Shown here: piece by piece, positions 1 to 5,719 of the stretch
Position numbering within the stretch: position 1 is the stretch's first letter
Layout of the letters: every line of letters starts with the position of its first letter
Assembly (NCBI GenBank): GCA_044353195.1
Contig: JBILCJ010000104.1
Location: 1 to 7,674, forward strand
DNA length: 7,674 nucleotides
Direction: 5' to 3'
Source of the DNA: UBA4416 sp044353195
GTDB lineage: Bacteria > Bacteroidota > Bacteroidia > B-17B0 > Aurantibacillaceae
Program-made: the position numbers and the translations under genes
Notes under the pieces: model-generated
Told to the model about the DNA's origin: nothing
The model's database searches: none
Seen by the model: only the letters and a program-made list of their open reading frames with translations

Positions 1-54
1 TTTTCTAAAAAAATTAGAACTTGCTCTTTTCCCAGTAATAATATCTGATTTCAT
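1..54 (-). CDS. Possible 5' end of a divergent gene (partial, unrecognised)
   Basis: On the minus strand an ATG at 54-52 opens 18 codons without a stop before the window edge, giving MKSDIITGKRASSNFFRK. The same frame has a TAA four codons upstream of that ATG, so if this is a gene the ATG is its natural start. I do not recognise the product from 18 residues. A near-consensus -7 box (TATCTTTA, minus strand 78 to 71) and a palindrome at 102-115 lie upstream at plausible distances, which gives modest support. The rival reading is a plus-strand gene tail: the frame from position 2 is open for 19 codons and stops at 59-61. Sequence to the left of the window would decide between them. Confidence 0.27.
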   Translation of the reverse strand, partial: MKSDIITGKRASSNFFRK

Positions 55-70
55 GATGTGAAATTTTTAG

Positions 71-78
71 TAAAGATA
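71..78 (-). promoter_or_regulatory. Possible -7 promoter box for the divergent gene
   Basis: Read on the minus strand this is TATCTTTA, seven of eight matches to the Bacteroidota -7 consensus TAnnTTTG (last base A, not G). It lies 17 to 24 bases before the minus-strand ATG at 54. The palindrome at 102-115 is centred about 30 bases upstream of the near edge of the box, which would put it near -41.5 for a start site about 4 bases past the box. In DNA this AT-rich a near match is weak evidence alone. Confidence 0.25.
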
Positions 79-101
79 CTATGATAGAGGAAGGCTAAAA
101 T

Positions 102-115
102 GTAACCTTTGTTAC
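102..115. promoter_or_regulatory. Palindromic operator candidate GTAAC-N4-GTTAC (site A)
   Basis: GTAAC CTTT GTTAC is a perfect 5-4-5 inverted repeat. Its size and spacing match sites bound by dimeric Crp/Fnr-superfamily regulators (compare TTGAT-N4-ATCAA of Fnr). It lies between the possible divergent gene and the small membrane ORF at 218, so it could serve either direction. Related palindromes with the same geometry lie before the downstream operon at 1930-1943 and 1952-1967, which is the main reason to take it seriously. The regulator itself is not in the window. Confidence 0.5.
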
Positions 116-189
116 TTAAGTTAAAAATAGTCTTACATATTTTTTAATAAATGACTTTCATCAGTTTATTTGATTTTATTCTAAACGAC

Positions 190-208
190 ATTTGTTGTGT
201 AAACAAAT
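190..208. repeat. Short inverted repeat upstream of the small ORF
   Basis: ATTTGTT and AACAAAT form a perfect 7-base inverted repeat around a 5-base loop (GTGTA), ending 9 bases before the ATG at 218. It could be a second operator or a leader hairpin. The stem is AT-rich and weak as RNA, and there is no T-run, so it is not a terminator. Confidence 0.35.
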
Positions 209-217
209 AGAGATAAC

Positions 218-352
218 ATGGCCACTTTTATTTTCATCATCGTATTACTTCATTTAGCTGCCGGTTTTGGCTATTTGTTATATAAATTATCGCCAACAAA
301 AAAAACAAACGAATCATTAAAACAATCTGAATCTGAAAAATTAAAACCATAA
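218..352 (+). CDS. Small single-pass membrane protein (44 aa), hypothetical
   Basis: This short frame encodes 44 residues with ATG at 218 and TAA at 350-352. Residues 2 to about 22 form one hydrophobic segment (ATFIFIIVLLHLAAGFGYLL), followed by YKLSPTKK and a charged, hydrophilic tail rich in K, E, S and Q. That is the layout of a small inner-membrane protein with its N-terminus outside or flush and a cytoplasmic tail, or an uncleaved anchor. I cannot assign a family. It lies 93 bases upstream of the CstB-like gene on the same strand, with no terminator and no TAnnTTTG box between them, so co-transcription is likely. Codon use is ordinary and AT-rich. A chance frame remains possible, but a clean transmembrane segment plus charged tail in a 135-base frame favours a real gene. 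Confidence 0.55.
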   Translation: MATFIFIIVLLHLAAGFGYLLYKLSPTKKTNESLKQSESEKLKP

Positions 353-445
353 TCGTATGAAAAATAAATGCAAAGGTAGGTGTCCATAAATAGCCGTAAT
401 AATTCTTAACTAAATAAAAAACATAAACTAATTAATAAAAACAAT

Positions 446-1864
446 ATGAAAGTAGAACAAATTTATACAGGATGTATTGCTCATGCAGCATACTATTTAG
501 AAAACAATGGGGAAGCTGCGATCTTTGATCCATTAAGAGAAGTGCAACCATACATTGATAGGGCAAAAAAAGACAATGCAAAAATAAAATATGTTTTTGA
601 AACACATTTTCACGCTGATTTTGTAAGTGGTCATTTAGATTTAATGAAGCGCGCTGGCTCAGAAATTGTATTTGGACCAACAGCTAAACCAAATTATAAA
701 GCAACAATTGCCGAAGACAATCAAGTATTTAAAGTTGGTAATTACAGCGTAAAAGTAATTCATACGCCTGGACATACAATGGAAAGTACAACCTATTTAT
801 TAATTGATGAGAATGGAAAAGAACATGGTATCATCAGTGGCGATACTTTATTTATTGGAGATGTTGGTCGACCAGATTTGGCGCAACACGTTATTGCCGA
901 TTTAACAGAAGAAAAATTAGCAGGATATTTATTTGATTCATTACGTAATAGAATCATGCCATTAAGCGACAATTTAATCGTTTATCCAAATCATGGAGCT
1001 GGCAGTGCTTGTGGTAAAAACATGAGTAAAGAAACAACTGATACATTAGGTCATCAAAAACAAGTAAATTATGCACTAAATCCTAAACTGACCAAAGTGG
1101 AATTTATTAAAGAAATTTTAAGTGGTTTGGTAGCGCCTCCAGGATATTTTCCTCAAAATGTCTTATTAAATATTAAAGGTTATGAAAGTATGGATAACGT
1201 TATTGAGCGTGGAACAAGAGCCTTATCGGTTATTGAATTTGAGCTTGCTGCAAACGAAACTAATGCTTTAATTATTGATACTAGAAAAGCTCAGGATTTC
1301 AACAAAGGATTCATTCCTAATTCAATAAACATTAGTATTGATGGTAGTTTTGCAACGTGGGTTGGTACATTGGTTCCTAGCGTTAAACAAGAGTTACTCA
1401 TTGTTACTGATTTGGGGCGTGAGGAAGAAGTGATTACTCGTTTGGCTAGAGTTGGTTATGATCAATCATTAGGATTTTTAAAAGGAGGAATTGACTCATG
1501 GAAAGATGCAAAACATGACATTGATTCGATTAATTCAATTAGTGCGGAAGAATTAGCTCACGTTAAAGAAAAAGGTTTAACTCATATTTTAGATGTCAGA
1601 AAAATAAGTGAATATAACAGTGAACATATTATTAATTCCATAAATGCGCCTTTGGACACAATCAATGATAGTATGATACTAATAAACAAAGAGGAAACAT
1701 ACTATGTTCATTGTGCATCTGGTTACCGTTCAATGATTTTCATTTCCATTTTACAAGCAAGAGGGTATAGAAACTTAATTGATGTCGCTGGTGGATTTAA
1801 TGCGCTTAAAGAAACTGGCAAATTTAAACTAACGGATTACGTTTGTCCATCAACGTTATTATAA
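446..1864 (+). CDS. CstB-like persulfide dioxygenase: MBL fold + pseudorhodanese + rhodanese
   Basis: A 472-residue cytoplasmic fusion with no signal peptide. The metallo-beta-lactamase domain (about 1-245) has the persulfide-dioxygenase iron residues: H54 in the THFHADF motif, H106 in HTPGH and D133 in SGDTLF. The second-site His of classic HxHxDH is F59, as expected for mono-iron ETHE1-type enzymes. H183 precedes a GAGSACGK loop with C189, comparable to the MBL-domain cysteine of Staphylococcus CstB. A first rhodanese-like domain (about 255-360) has D322 where the catalytic Cys should be, so it is degenerate. The second (about 365-470) has an intact CASGYR loop with C423. CstB enzymes (about 444 aa) oxidise low-molecular-weight persulfides with O2, giving thiosulfate; ETHE1-type dioxygenases give sulfite. 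Its product could therefore feed the thiosulfate genes downstream. It ends at a terminator, so it is probably not in the same main transcript as the later operon. Confidence 0.9.
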   Translation: MKVEQIYTGCIAHAAYYLENNGEAAIFDPLREVQPYIDRAKKDNAKIKYVFETHFHADFVSGHLDLMKRAGSEIVFGPTAKPNYKATIAEDNQVFKVGNYSVKVIHTPGHTMESTTYLLIDENGKEHGIISGDTLFIGDVGRPDLAQHVIADLTEEKLAGYLFDSLRNRIMPLSDNLIVYPNHGAGSACGKNMSKETTDTLGHQKQVNYALNPKLTKVEFIKEILSGLVAPPGYFPQNVLLNIKGYESMDNVIERGTRALSVIEFELAANETNALIIDTRKAQDFNKGFIPNSINISIDGSFATWVGTLVPSVKQELLIVTDLGREEEVITRLARVGYDQSLGFLKGGIDSWKDAKHDIDSINSISAEELAHVKEKGLTHILDVRKISEYNSEHIINSINAPLDTINDSMILINKEETYYVHCASGYRSMIFISILQARGYRNLIDVAGGFNALKETGKFKLTDYVCPSTLL

Positions 1865-1897
1865 ATATTGGTAGACATTATTTTTTAATTTATATTC

Positions 1898-1922
1898 AAA
1901 AGACGACTATTAGTCGTCTTTT
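1898..1922 (+). terminator. Rho-independent terminator after the CstB-like gene
   Basis: AAAAGACGACTA and TAGTCGTCTTTT are perfect 12-base inverted repeats around one base. A realistic hairpin has a stem of about 10 pairs (AAAAGACGAC/GTCGTCTTTT) and a TATTA loop. The stem runs into a TTTT tract, with matching A's upstream, so it could work in both directions. It starts 34 bases after the stop codon and separates this gene from the promoter region of the next operon. Confidence 0.8.
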
Positions 1923-1929
1923 GTGTTAT

Positions 1930-1943
1930 GTAACATTTGTAAC
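1930..1943. promoter_or_regulatory. Operator candidate GTAAC-ATTT-GTAAC (site B)
   Basis: GTAAC ATTT GTAAC differs by one base from the perfect palindrome GTAAC-N4-GTTAC at 102-115 and has the same spacing. It is centred about 29.5 bases upstream of the exact -7 box at 1966-1973, so with a start site near 1977 it would sit close to -41, the usual place for a Crp/Fnr-type activator contacting RNA polymerase. No TTG element lies at the normal -33 distance from that box, in keeping with an activator-dependent promoter. The regulator's identity is unknown. Confidence 0.45.
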
Positions 1944-1951
1944 CTTTAAAT

Positions 1952-1967
1952 TATAACTTTGGTTATA
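1952..1967. promoter_or_regulatory. Perfect palindrome TATAAC-N4-GTTATA (site C)
   Basis: TATAAC TTTG GTTATA is a perfect 6-4-6 inverted repeat, 9 bases after site B, with the same 4-base spacer and a similar AAC/GTT core. It contains one -7-like box (TAACTTTG, 1954-1961) and touches the next (1966-1973). A protein bound here would cover the promoter core, so repression or choice between two start sites is possible. Part of the palindrome may simply be the -7 box itself. Confidence 0.4.
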
Positions 1968-1973
1968 GATTTG
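1966..1973 (+). promoter_or_regulatory. -7 promoter box of the sulfur operon (TAGATTTG)
   Basis: TAGATTTG is an exact match to the Bacteroidota -7 consensus TAnnTTTG, 13 bases before the rhodanese ATG at 1987, which implies a very short leader. A second exact match, TAACTTTG at 1954-1961, lies 12 bases upstream and is the alternative start. Neither has a TTG at the usual 17-23 base spacing upstream. Coming right after a terminator and at the head of seven or more closely packed genes, this is the best promoter in the window. Confidence 0.5.
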
Positions 1974-1986
1974 TAAAAAAAAAGCT

Positions 1987-2295
1987 ATGTTAACACTATT
2001 AAAAAAAATATTCAAATCAACTAAAGTCAATTTAGCACACCTTATTAAAGAAGGTGCAACAATTATTGATGTAAGAAGTAAAAGCGAATATGCATCAGGT
2101 CATGTAAAAGGCTCGATAAATATTCCCTTAGAGCAAATTGGAAACAATGCGGAAAAATTAAAATCTCATAGCCACATTATTACCTGTTGCAGAAGTGGAA
2201 ATAGAAGTGGAATGGCAATGCGAACATTGAAATCAAAAGGATTAATAAATGTTACAAACGGTGGCAGTTGGCAAAATGTAAATCAATATAAATAA
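1987..2295 (+). CDS. Single-domain rhodanese (sulfurtransferase)
   Basis: A 102-residue protein made almost entirely of one rhodanese domain. Family marks visible are IIDVRSKSEY (about 26-35), the SGHVKGSINIP stretch (37-47) and the active-site loop CRSGNRS, with C68 as the expected persulfide-carrying cysteine; C67 is directly before it. The final NGGSW motif is also typical. The N-terminal 15 residues are basic and partly hydrophobic but do not form a convincing signal peptide, so I place it in the cytoplasm. Such proteins move sulfane sulfur from thiosulfate, persulfides or carrier proteins to acceptors. It is first in the operon after the terminator and promoter, and its stop is 2 bases from the next start. 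A role in passing sulfur between the YeeE/YedE pair and the CstB-like enzyme is reasonable but inferred. Confidence 0.9.
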   Translation: MLTLLKKIFKSTKVNLAHLIKEGATIIDVRSKSEYASGHVKGSINIPLEQIGNNAEKLKSHSHIITCCRSGNRSGMAMRTLKSKGLINVTNGGSWQNVNQYK

Positions 2296-2297
2296 CA

Positions 2298-3134
2298 ATG
2301 GAAAATTTAAAAGTATTAATTCCTACCGACTTTTCAGTGCAAGCAGAATATGCTTATCTGATGGTAAAAAAATTGGAAGAAAAAATTCCAGTAGAAATTC
2401 ATTTCATTCATGTATTAGGTGTTCCTGATACAGTAACAATAGATAATGATGGTAATATCGAAACTTGTGGAGATATAAGTGTTGATTATATTGCATCGCA
2501 GAAAAATATTGCTGAGCGTAAATTGGGAGATTTAAAAACGTTATATGGCAATGATATCACTACTCATTTAGAATTAGGAAAATTAACCGATAAAATAATT
2601 TCGCATTCTCAAAACCATCATTTTGATTTAATTGTAATGGGAACAAAAGGTGCGTGGGGATTAAAAGAAAAATTGTCTGGTTCGGAAACTCAAATCATTG
2701 CTCGCCAATCAACTATTCCATTATTATCATTAATGTGCGATCGTTCTGATTTAATGATTAAAAACATATTGTTAGTGCACGATTTTTCAAATCCAAAAAA
2801 TGAAAATTTAAATTTACTTCATAAGTTAATAAAAGCGTTTGATACAAAAGTTCATTTATTACAAATTACTAAAGATAGCGAAGAGTCAACGAAAAAAAGT
2901 ATTATGTCAAACATGGAATCGTTTGCATTATCTAATTCCATATTAAATTATGACAAGCATGTGTTAAACGACAATGACGTTGAAAACGGAGTCATTCATT
3001 TTAATCAAATGCAAGAGATGGACATCATTTGCATTGGAACTCATGGAAAAGGTGGTTTATTTCATCAAAGTGCTACCGAAAAATTAATTAATCATTTATT
3101 TAAACCAATTATAACTTATCATTTAAAAAACTAA
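2298..3134 (+). CDS. Tandem universal stress protein (two UspA domains)
   Basis: A 278-residue cytoplasmic protein with two UspA-like domains. Domain 1 (about 1-148) opens with VLIPTDFS and carries the nucleotide-loop motif GTKGAWG at 115-121, followed by a GSET run near 128-131. Domain 2 (about 150-278) opens with NILLVHDFS and has GTHGKGG at 247-253, followed by SATEK. Both fit the G-2x-G-9x-G(S/T) ATP-binding pattern of the family to a fair degree, the first better than the second. It starts 2 bases after the rhodanese stop and ends 3 bases before the first YeeE/YedE gene, so it is translated from the same message. Usp genes of this kind often lie beside redox or energy genes in Bacteroidota. 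Here it may sense energy state or act on transport, but nothing in the sequence shows its partner. Confidence 0.9.
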   Translation: MENLKVLIPTDFSVQAEYAYLMVKKLEEKIPVEIHFIHVLGVPDTVTIDNDGNIETCGDISVDYIASQKNIAERKLGDLKTLYGNDITTHLELGKLTDKIISHSQNHHFDLIVMGTKGAWGLKEKLSGSETQIIARQSTIPLLSLMCDRSDLMIKNILLVHDFSNPKNENLNLLHKLIKAFDTKVHLLQITKDSEESTKKSIMSNMESFALSNSILNYDKHVLNDNDVENGVIHFNQMQEMDIICIGTHGKGGLFHQSATEKLINHLFKPIITYHLKN

Positions 3135-3137
3135 TCT

Positions 3138-3695
3138 ATGTTAGAATTCATACAACAACCATGGACATGGTGGGTATCTGGAGCCTTGATTTCAGCCATT
3201 ATGTTTTTATTACTTTTCTTCGGTCAATCATTCGGATTTTCGTCTAACCTAAGAACTATTTGTTCCGTAGCAGGAGGTGGAAAATTTGTAAAATTTTTCG
3301 ACTTCAATTGGCGTTCTCAAATTTGGAATCTTGTATTTTTAATTGGCGCCATTTTAGGTGGTTTTATTGCTCGCCATTATTTATCAGATGGAACACCCGT
3401 TCAAATTTCCGAAAATACAATTTCAGATTTGAAAACGCTTGGAATTTCAGCACCAACTTCTGCGCAACCTGATGAACTATTTAGCATAGAATCTGCCTTC
3501 TCATTAAAAGGCTTTTTAATTCTAGCAATCGGCGGCTTATTAGTTGGATTTGGTTCTCGATATGCAGGAGGTTGTACATCAGGACATGCCATTAGTGGTT
3601 TATCTGATTTACAACTACCGTCTCTAATAGCAGTCATTGGATTTTTTGTTGGTGGCTTAATCATGACATTTATTTTACTTCCTATTATTCTTTAA
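3138..3695 (+). CDS. YeeE/YedE family membrane protein, first half of a split thiosulfate/sulfane-sulfur transporter
   Basis: A 185-residue integral membrane protein with about four hydrophobic segments (near 15-32, 59-77, 124-142 and 161-183). The signature is GGCTSGHAISG near 144-154 with C146 in the conserved position, and a second cysteine, C42, lies in an RTICSVAGG stretch. Full-length relatives (TsuA/YeeE, about 330-400 aa) import thiosulfate and use conserved cysteines to relay the ion. In this group the protein is split in two, and the partner gene follows after a 2-base gap. Both genes lie between sulfurtransferase and sulfur-oxidation genes, which supports transport of thiosulfate or persulfide sulfur across the inner membrane. 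Direction and exact substrate cannot be read from the sequence. Confidence 0.88.
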   Translation: MLEFIQQPWTWWVSGALISAIMFLLLFFGQSFGFSSNLRTICSVAGGGKFVKFFDFNWRSQIWNLVFLIGAILGGFIARHYLSDGTPVQISENTISDLKTLGISAPTSAQPDELFSIESAFSLKGFLILAIGGLLVGFGSRYAGGCTSGHAISGLSDLQLPSLIAVIGFFVGGLIMTFILLPIIL

Positions 3696-3697
3696 CT

Positions 3698-4111
3698 ATG
3701 AAACTTATAAAATTTTTAATACTAGGTACAATATTCGGTATCGTAATGGCTAAATCTGAAGCATTTTCATGGTTTAGAATTCAAGAAATGTTCAGATTTC
3801 AATCATTCCATATGTATGGCATAATTGGCACTGCAGTAACACTCGGAGTTATTGGCGTTGCAATAATCAAAAAGTACAAATTACGTGATATTAAAGGAAA
3901 TCCAATAACTTTTTTCCCTAAAGAAAAATCAACATTAAGATACTTAATTGGAGGTACAATTTTTGGATTAGGTTGGGCATTAAGCGGTGCATGCCCTGGA
4001 CCAATGGTAGTTAATATAGGTTATGGTTATTTAACCATGAGTGTTGTATTTATATTTGCTATTATAGGGACATATCTATATGGAGCAATTAAAAATAAAT
4101 TACCACATTAA
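3698..4111 (+). CDS. YeeE/YedE family membrane protein, second half (DUF6691-type)
   Basis: A 137-residue membrane protein with about four hydrophobic segments (near 4-20, 40-57, 82-98 and 110-130). Its family mark is LSGACPGPMVVNIGYG with C99, the counterpart of the GGCTSGH cysteine in the gene just before. The amphipathic link FRIQEMFRFQSFHMYGIIGT (about 27-46) is typical of the short YeeE/YedE partner protein. It starts 2 bases after the preceding stop, so translational coupling and a heteromeric complex are likely. With C42 and C146 of the first half, the pair shows three cysteines, the number implicated in the single-chain TsuA transporter. It is followed by a 20-base gap before the cytochrome gene, with no terminator. 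Confidence 0.87.
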   Translation: MKLIKFLILGTIFGIVMAKSEAFSWFRIQEMFRFQSFHMYGIIGTAVTLGVIGVAIIKKYKLRDIKGNPITFFPKEKSTLRYLIGGTIFGLGWALSGACPGPMVVNIGYGYLTMSVVFIFAIIGTYLYGAIKNKLPH

Positions 4112-4131
4112 TTTTACTTTAATCTATTTAT

Positions 4132-5241
4132 ATGAATGATCAATCTCAACCAGATAATCCATTAGCTCATATCGTTAATAAATTAATAAGTATCATTGTA
4201 ATTTTAATTGTTGCTATTATTGGATTAATCATCTTGCTTGTTTTATTTGTACCAAAACCTAAAGAAAAAATCAAACAAGAAATTGCTTTATCAATTCCAG
4301 ATGCAAATGGCAATTTTACAGAAGCGGCAAAACAATTAGCTTTAATACCTAAAGACACAACTAACTATTGGACAGCTCCAGAAATTTCAAGTTTGGAAAA
4401 AAATATAAAAAAAGATTTGATTTTATATGGAAAGGATTTAATTACTCATACGTCTGAATACTTTGGCGAAAATGGTAAAATTTATAAATCAACTACCAAT
4501 GGTATGAATTGCCAAAACTGTCATTTAGAGGCAGGTACTAAAGTATTTGGAAATAATTACTCAGCTGTAGCTTCTACTTACCCAAAATATAGAGCACGAT
4601 CTGGCAGTAAAGAAAATATTTACAAACGTGTGAATGATTGTTTTGAGAGAAGTTTAAATGGAAAAGGATTAGATACCACATCTAAAGAAATGCAAGCAAT
4701 TGTATCTTACATTAAATGGTTAGGAAAGGATGTTGAAAAAGGTAAAATACCAGAAGGTTCAGGTTTTAAAAAAATTGAATTCTTGGATAGAGCTGCGGAT
4801 CCAATAAAAGGAAAAACAATCTACACCGAAAAATGTCAAAGTTGTCATCAAGAAAATGGAGAAGGAATAATGAATGATGAGAAAACAGCTTATACCTATC
4901 CACCTTTGTGGGGAAAACATAGCTTTAATGATGGCGCAGGATTATATAGATTATCAAATTTTGCAAAATATGTAAAGTCAAATATGCCATTAGGTGTAAA
5001 TCACACAAGCCCACAATTAAGTGATGAAGAAGCATGGGATGTTGCAGCTTTTGTGAATACACAATCAAGACCTCATATAAATATAAAAAAGGATTGGCCT
5101 AACATAGATGAAAAACCATTTGACCATCCTTTTGGTCCATTTGCTGATGGATTTACGGAGCAACAGCATAAACTTGGACCATTCAAACCAATAAAGGAAA
5201 AGATAGATGCAAACAAAAAAGCAAAAAATAAAAAAGTATAA
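4132..5241 (+). CDS. Membrane-anchored TsdA-like diheme cytochrome c
   Basis: A 369-residue protein with an N-terminal membrane anchor (18-40), a linker, and two c-type heme domains expected in the periplasm. Heme 1 is bound at CQNCH (C127, C130, H131), in the GMNCQNCHLEAGTK context typical of thiosulfate dehydrogenase TsdA. C170, in a VNDCFERSLNGKGL motif, matches the cysteine that ligates heme 1 in TsdA, 39 residues after the heme His (43 in the Allochromatium enzyme as I recall). Heme 2 is bound at CQSCH (C235, C238, H239), and M285 in NMPLG is the likely axial ligand. The residue before it is N284, where Allochromatium TsdA has the alternative Lys ligand. TsdA enzymes couple two thiosulfates to tetrathionate or the reverse, so this could be an electron-donating thiosulfate oxidase, a tetrathionate reductase or a related sulfur cytochrome. 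The tail is lysine-rich (last 15 residues). Confidence 0.8.
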   Translation: MNDQSQPDNPLAHIVNKLISIIVILIVAIIGLIILLVLFVPKPKEKIKQEIALSIPDANGNFTEAAKQLALIPKDTTNYWTAPEISSLEKNIKKDLILYGKDLITHTSEYFGENGKIYKSTTNGMNCQNCHLEAGTKVFGNNYSAVASTYPKYRARSGSKENIYKRVNDCFERSLNGKGLDTTSKEMQAIVSYIKWLGKDVEKGKIPEGSGFKKIEFLDRAADPIKGKTIYTEKCQSCHQENGEGIMNDEKTAYTYPPLWGKHSFNDGAGLYRLSNFAKYVKSNMPLGVNHTSPQLSDEEAWDVAAFVNTQSRPHINIKKDWPNIDEKPFDHPFGPFADGFTEQQHKLGPFKPIKEKIDANKKAKNKKV

Positions 5242-5251
5242 TATTAAAACT

Positions 5252-5695
5252 ATGAAAAAAATACATAAACAGTTATTGGGTATTATAACACTTTTGTCAT
5301 TAACATTTTCAATCACTGCGCAACAAAGAAAAACAGAAACTGTTAAAGCAGAACATAAAATTATTTTTCAATTAACTACAAACGACACAACAGCTCATAA
5401 ACAATTAATGAAACAGTTTAACAATATTTTAAGTGTTTCTCCTACAACACAAATAGAAGTGGTTTGTCATGGACCTGGTTTAGATATGCTCCTATCAGAT
5501 AGAACAATTGTTGAAGAAAAGATAAAATCTTTACATGATAGAGGTGTTATTTTTAACGCCTGTGAATTTTCTATTAAAGAAAGAAAACTTGAAAAGTCTA
5601 AAATAATAATGATTGCTGGATTTGTTCCAGCTGGAATTATTGAAATTGTAAGTAAACAAGAACAAGGTTGGAATTACATTAAAGCTGGAAACTAA
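5252..5695 (+). CDS. Exported DsrE-family protein (putative periplasmic sulfur carrier)
   Basis: From the ATG at 5252 the product is 147 residues, beginning with MKKIHKQ, a hydrophobic core and a probable cleavage after A23 (SITA|QQ). An in-frame ATG at 5207 would overlap the cytochrome gene and bury this signal peptide, so I reject it. The mature part has DsrE-fold features: a KIIFQLTTND first strand, an IEVVCHGPGLDML segment with C72, and a GVIFNACEFSIKER segment with C104 at the place of the conserved family cysteine, then a final VSKQEQGWNYIKAGN helix. DsrE/DsrF/TusBCD proteins carry sulfur on such cysteines in the cytoplasm; exported relatives occur beside sulfur-oxidation genes. Its start is 10 bases after the cytochrome stop. 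A periplasmic persulfide shuttle between cytochrome, SoxB-like enzyme and YeeE/YedE pair is a fair guess. Confidence 0.82.
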   Translation: MKKIHKQLLGIITLLSLTFSITAQQRKTETVKAEHKIIFQLTTNDTTAHKQLMKQFNNILSVSPTTQIEVVCHGPGLDMLLSDRTIVEEKIKSLHDRGVIFNACEFSIKERKLEKSKIIMIAGFVPAGIIEIVSKQEQGWNYIKAGN

Positions 5696-5719
5696 AAAAA
5701 TTCTATTAAAATAACCACC

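Noticed and set aside
1..61. Plus-strand tail of an upstream gene (frame from position 2, stop at 59-61)
   Set aside because: Not excluded, but there is no recognisable C-terminal motif and no terminator hairpin follows. The minus-strand start is listed instead at low confidence.
353..445. Riboswitch or separate promoter directly upstream of the CstB-like gene
   Set aside because: The stretch is A-rich leader sequence with no TAnnTTTG box and no stable helices that I can see.
432..680. Minus-strand frame over the start of the CstB-like gene
   Set aside because: It lies antisense to the conserved MBL active-site region, and its product shows no coherent domain.
3260..3472. Plus-strand frame overlapping the first YeeE/YedE gene
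   Set aside because: It is a frame-shifted reading of a conserved membrane protein and has no family features.
3401..3664. Open frame on the minus strand inside the first YeeE/YedE gene
   Set aside because: It is fully inside a gene with recognised family motifs, its protein is proline/serine-rich without any domain, and nothing supports a promoter.
5207..5251. Upstream in-frame ATG for the DsrE-family gene
   Set aside because: It overlaps the end of the cytochrome gene by 35 bases and adds a lysine/glutamine-rich stretch that would bury a clear signal peptide starting at 5252.
5065..5316. Minus-strand frame over the cytochrome tail and DsrE start
   Set aside because: Its hydrophobic, phenylalanine-rich product arises from the A-rich, lysine-rich coding of the other strand and is not a credible gene.
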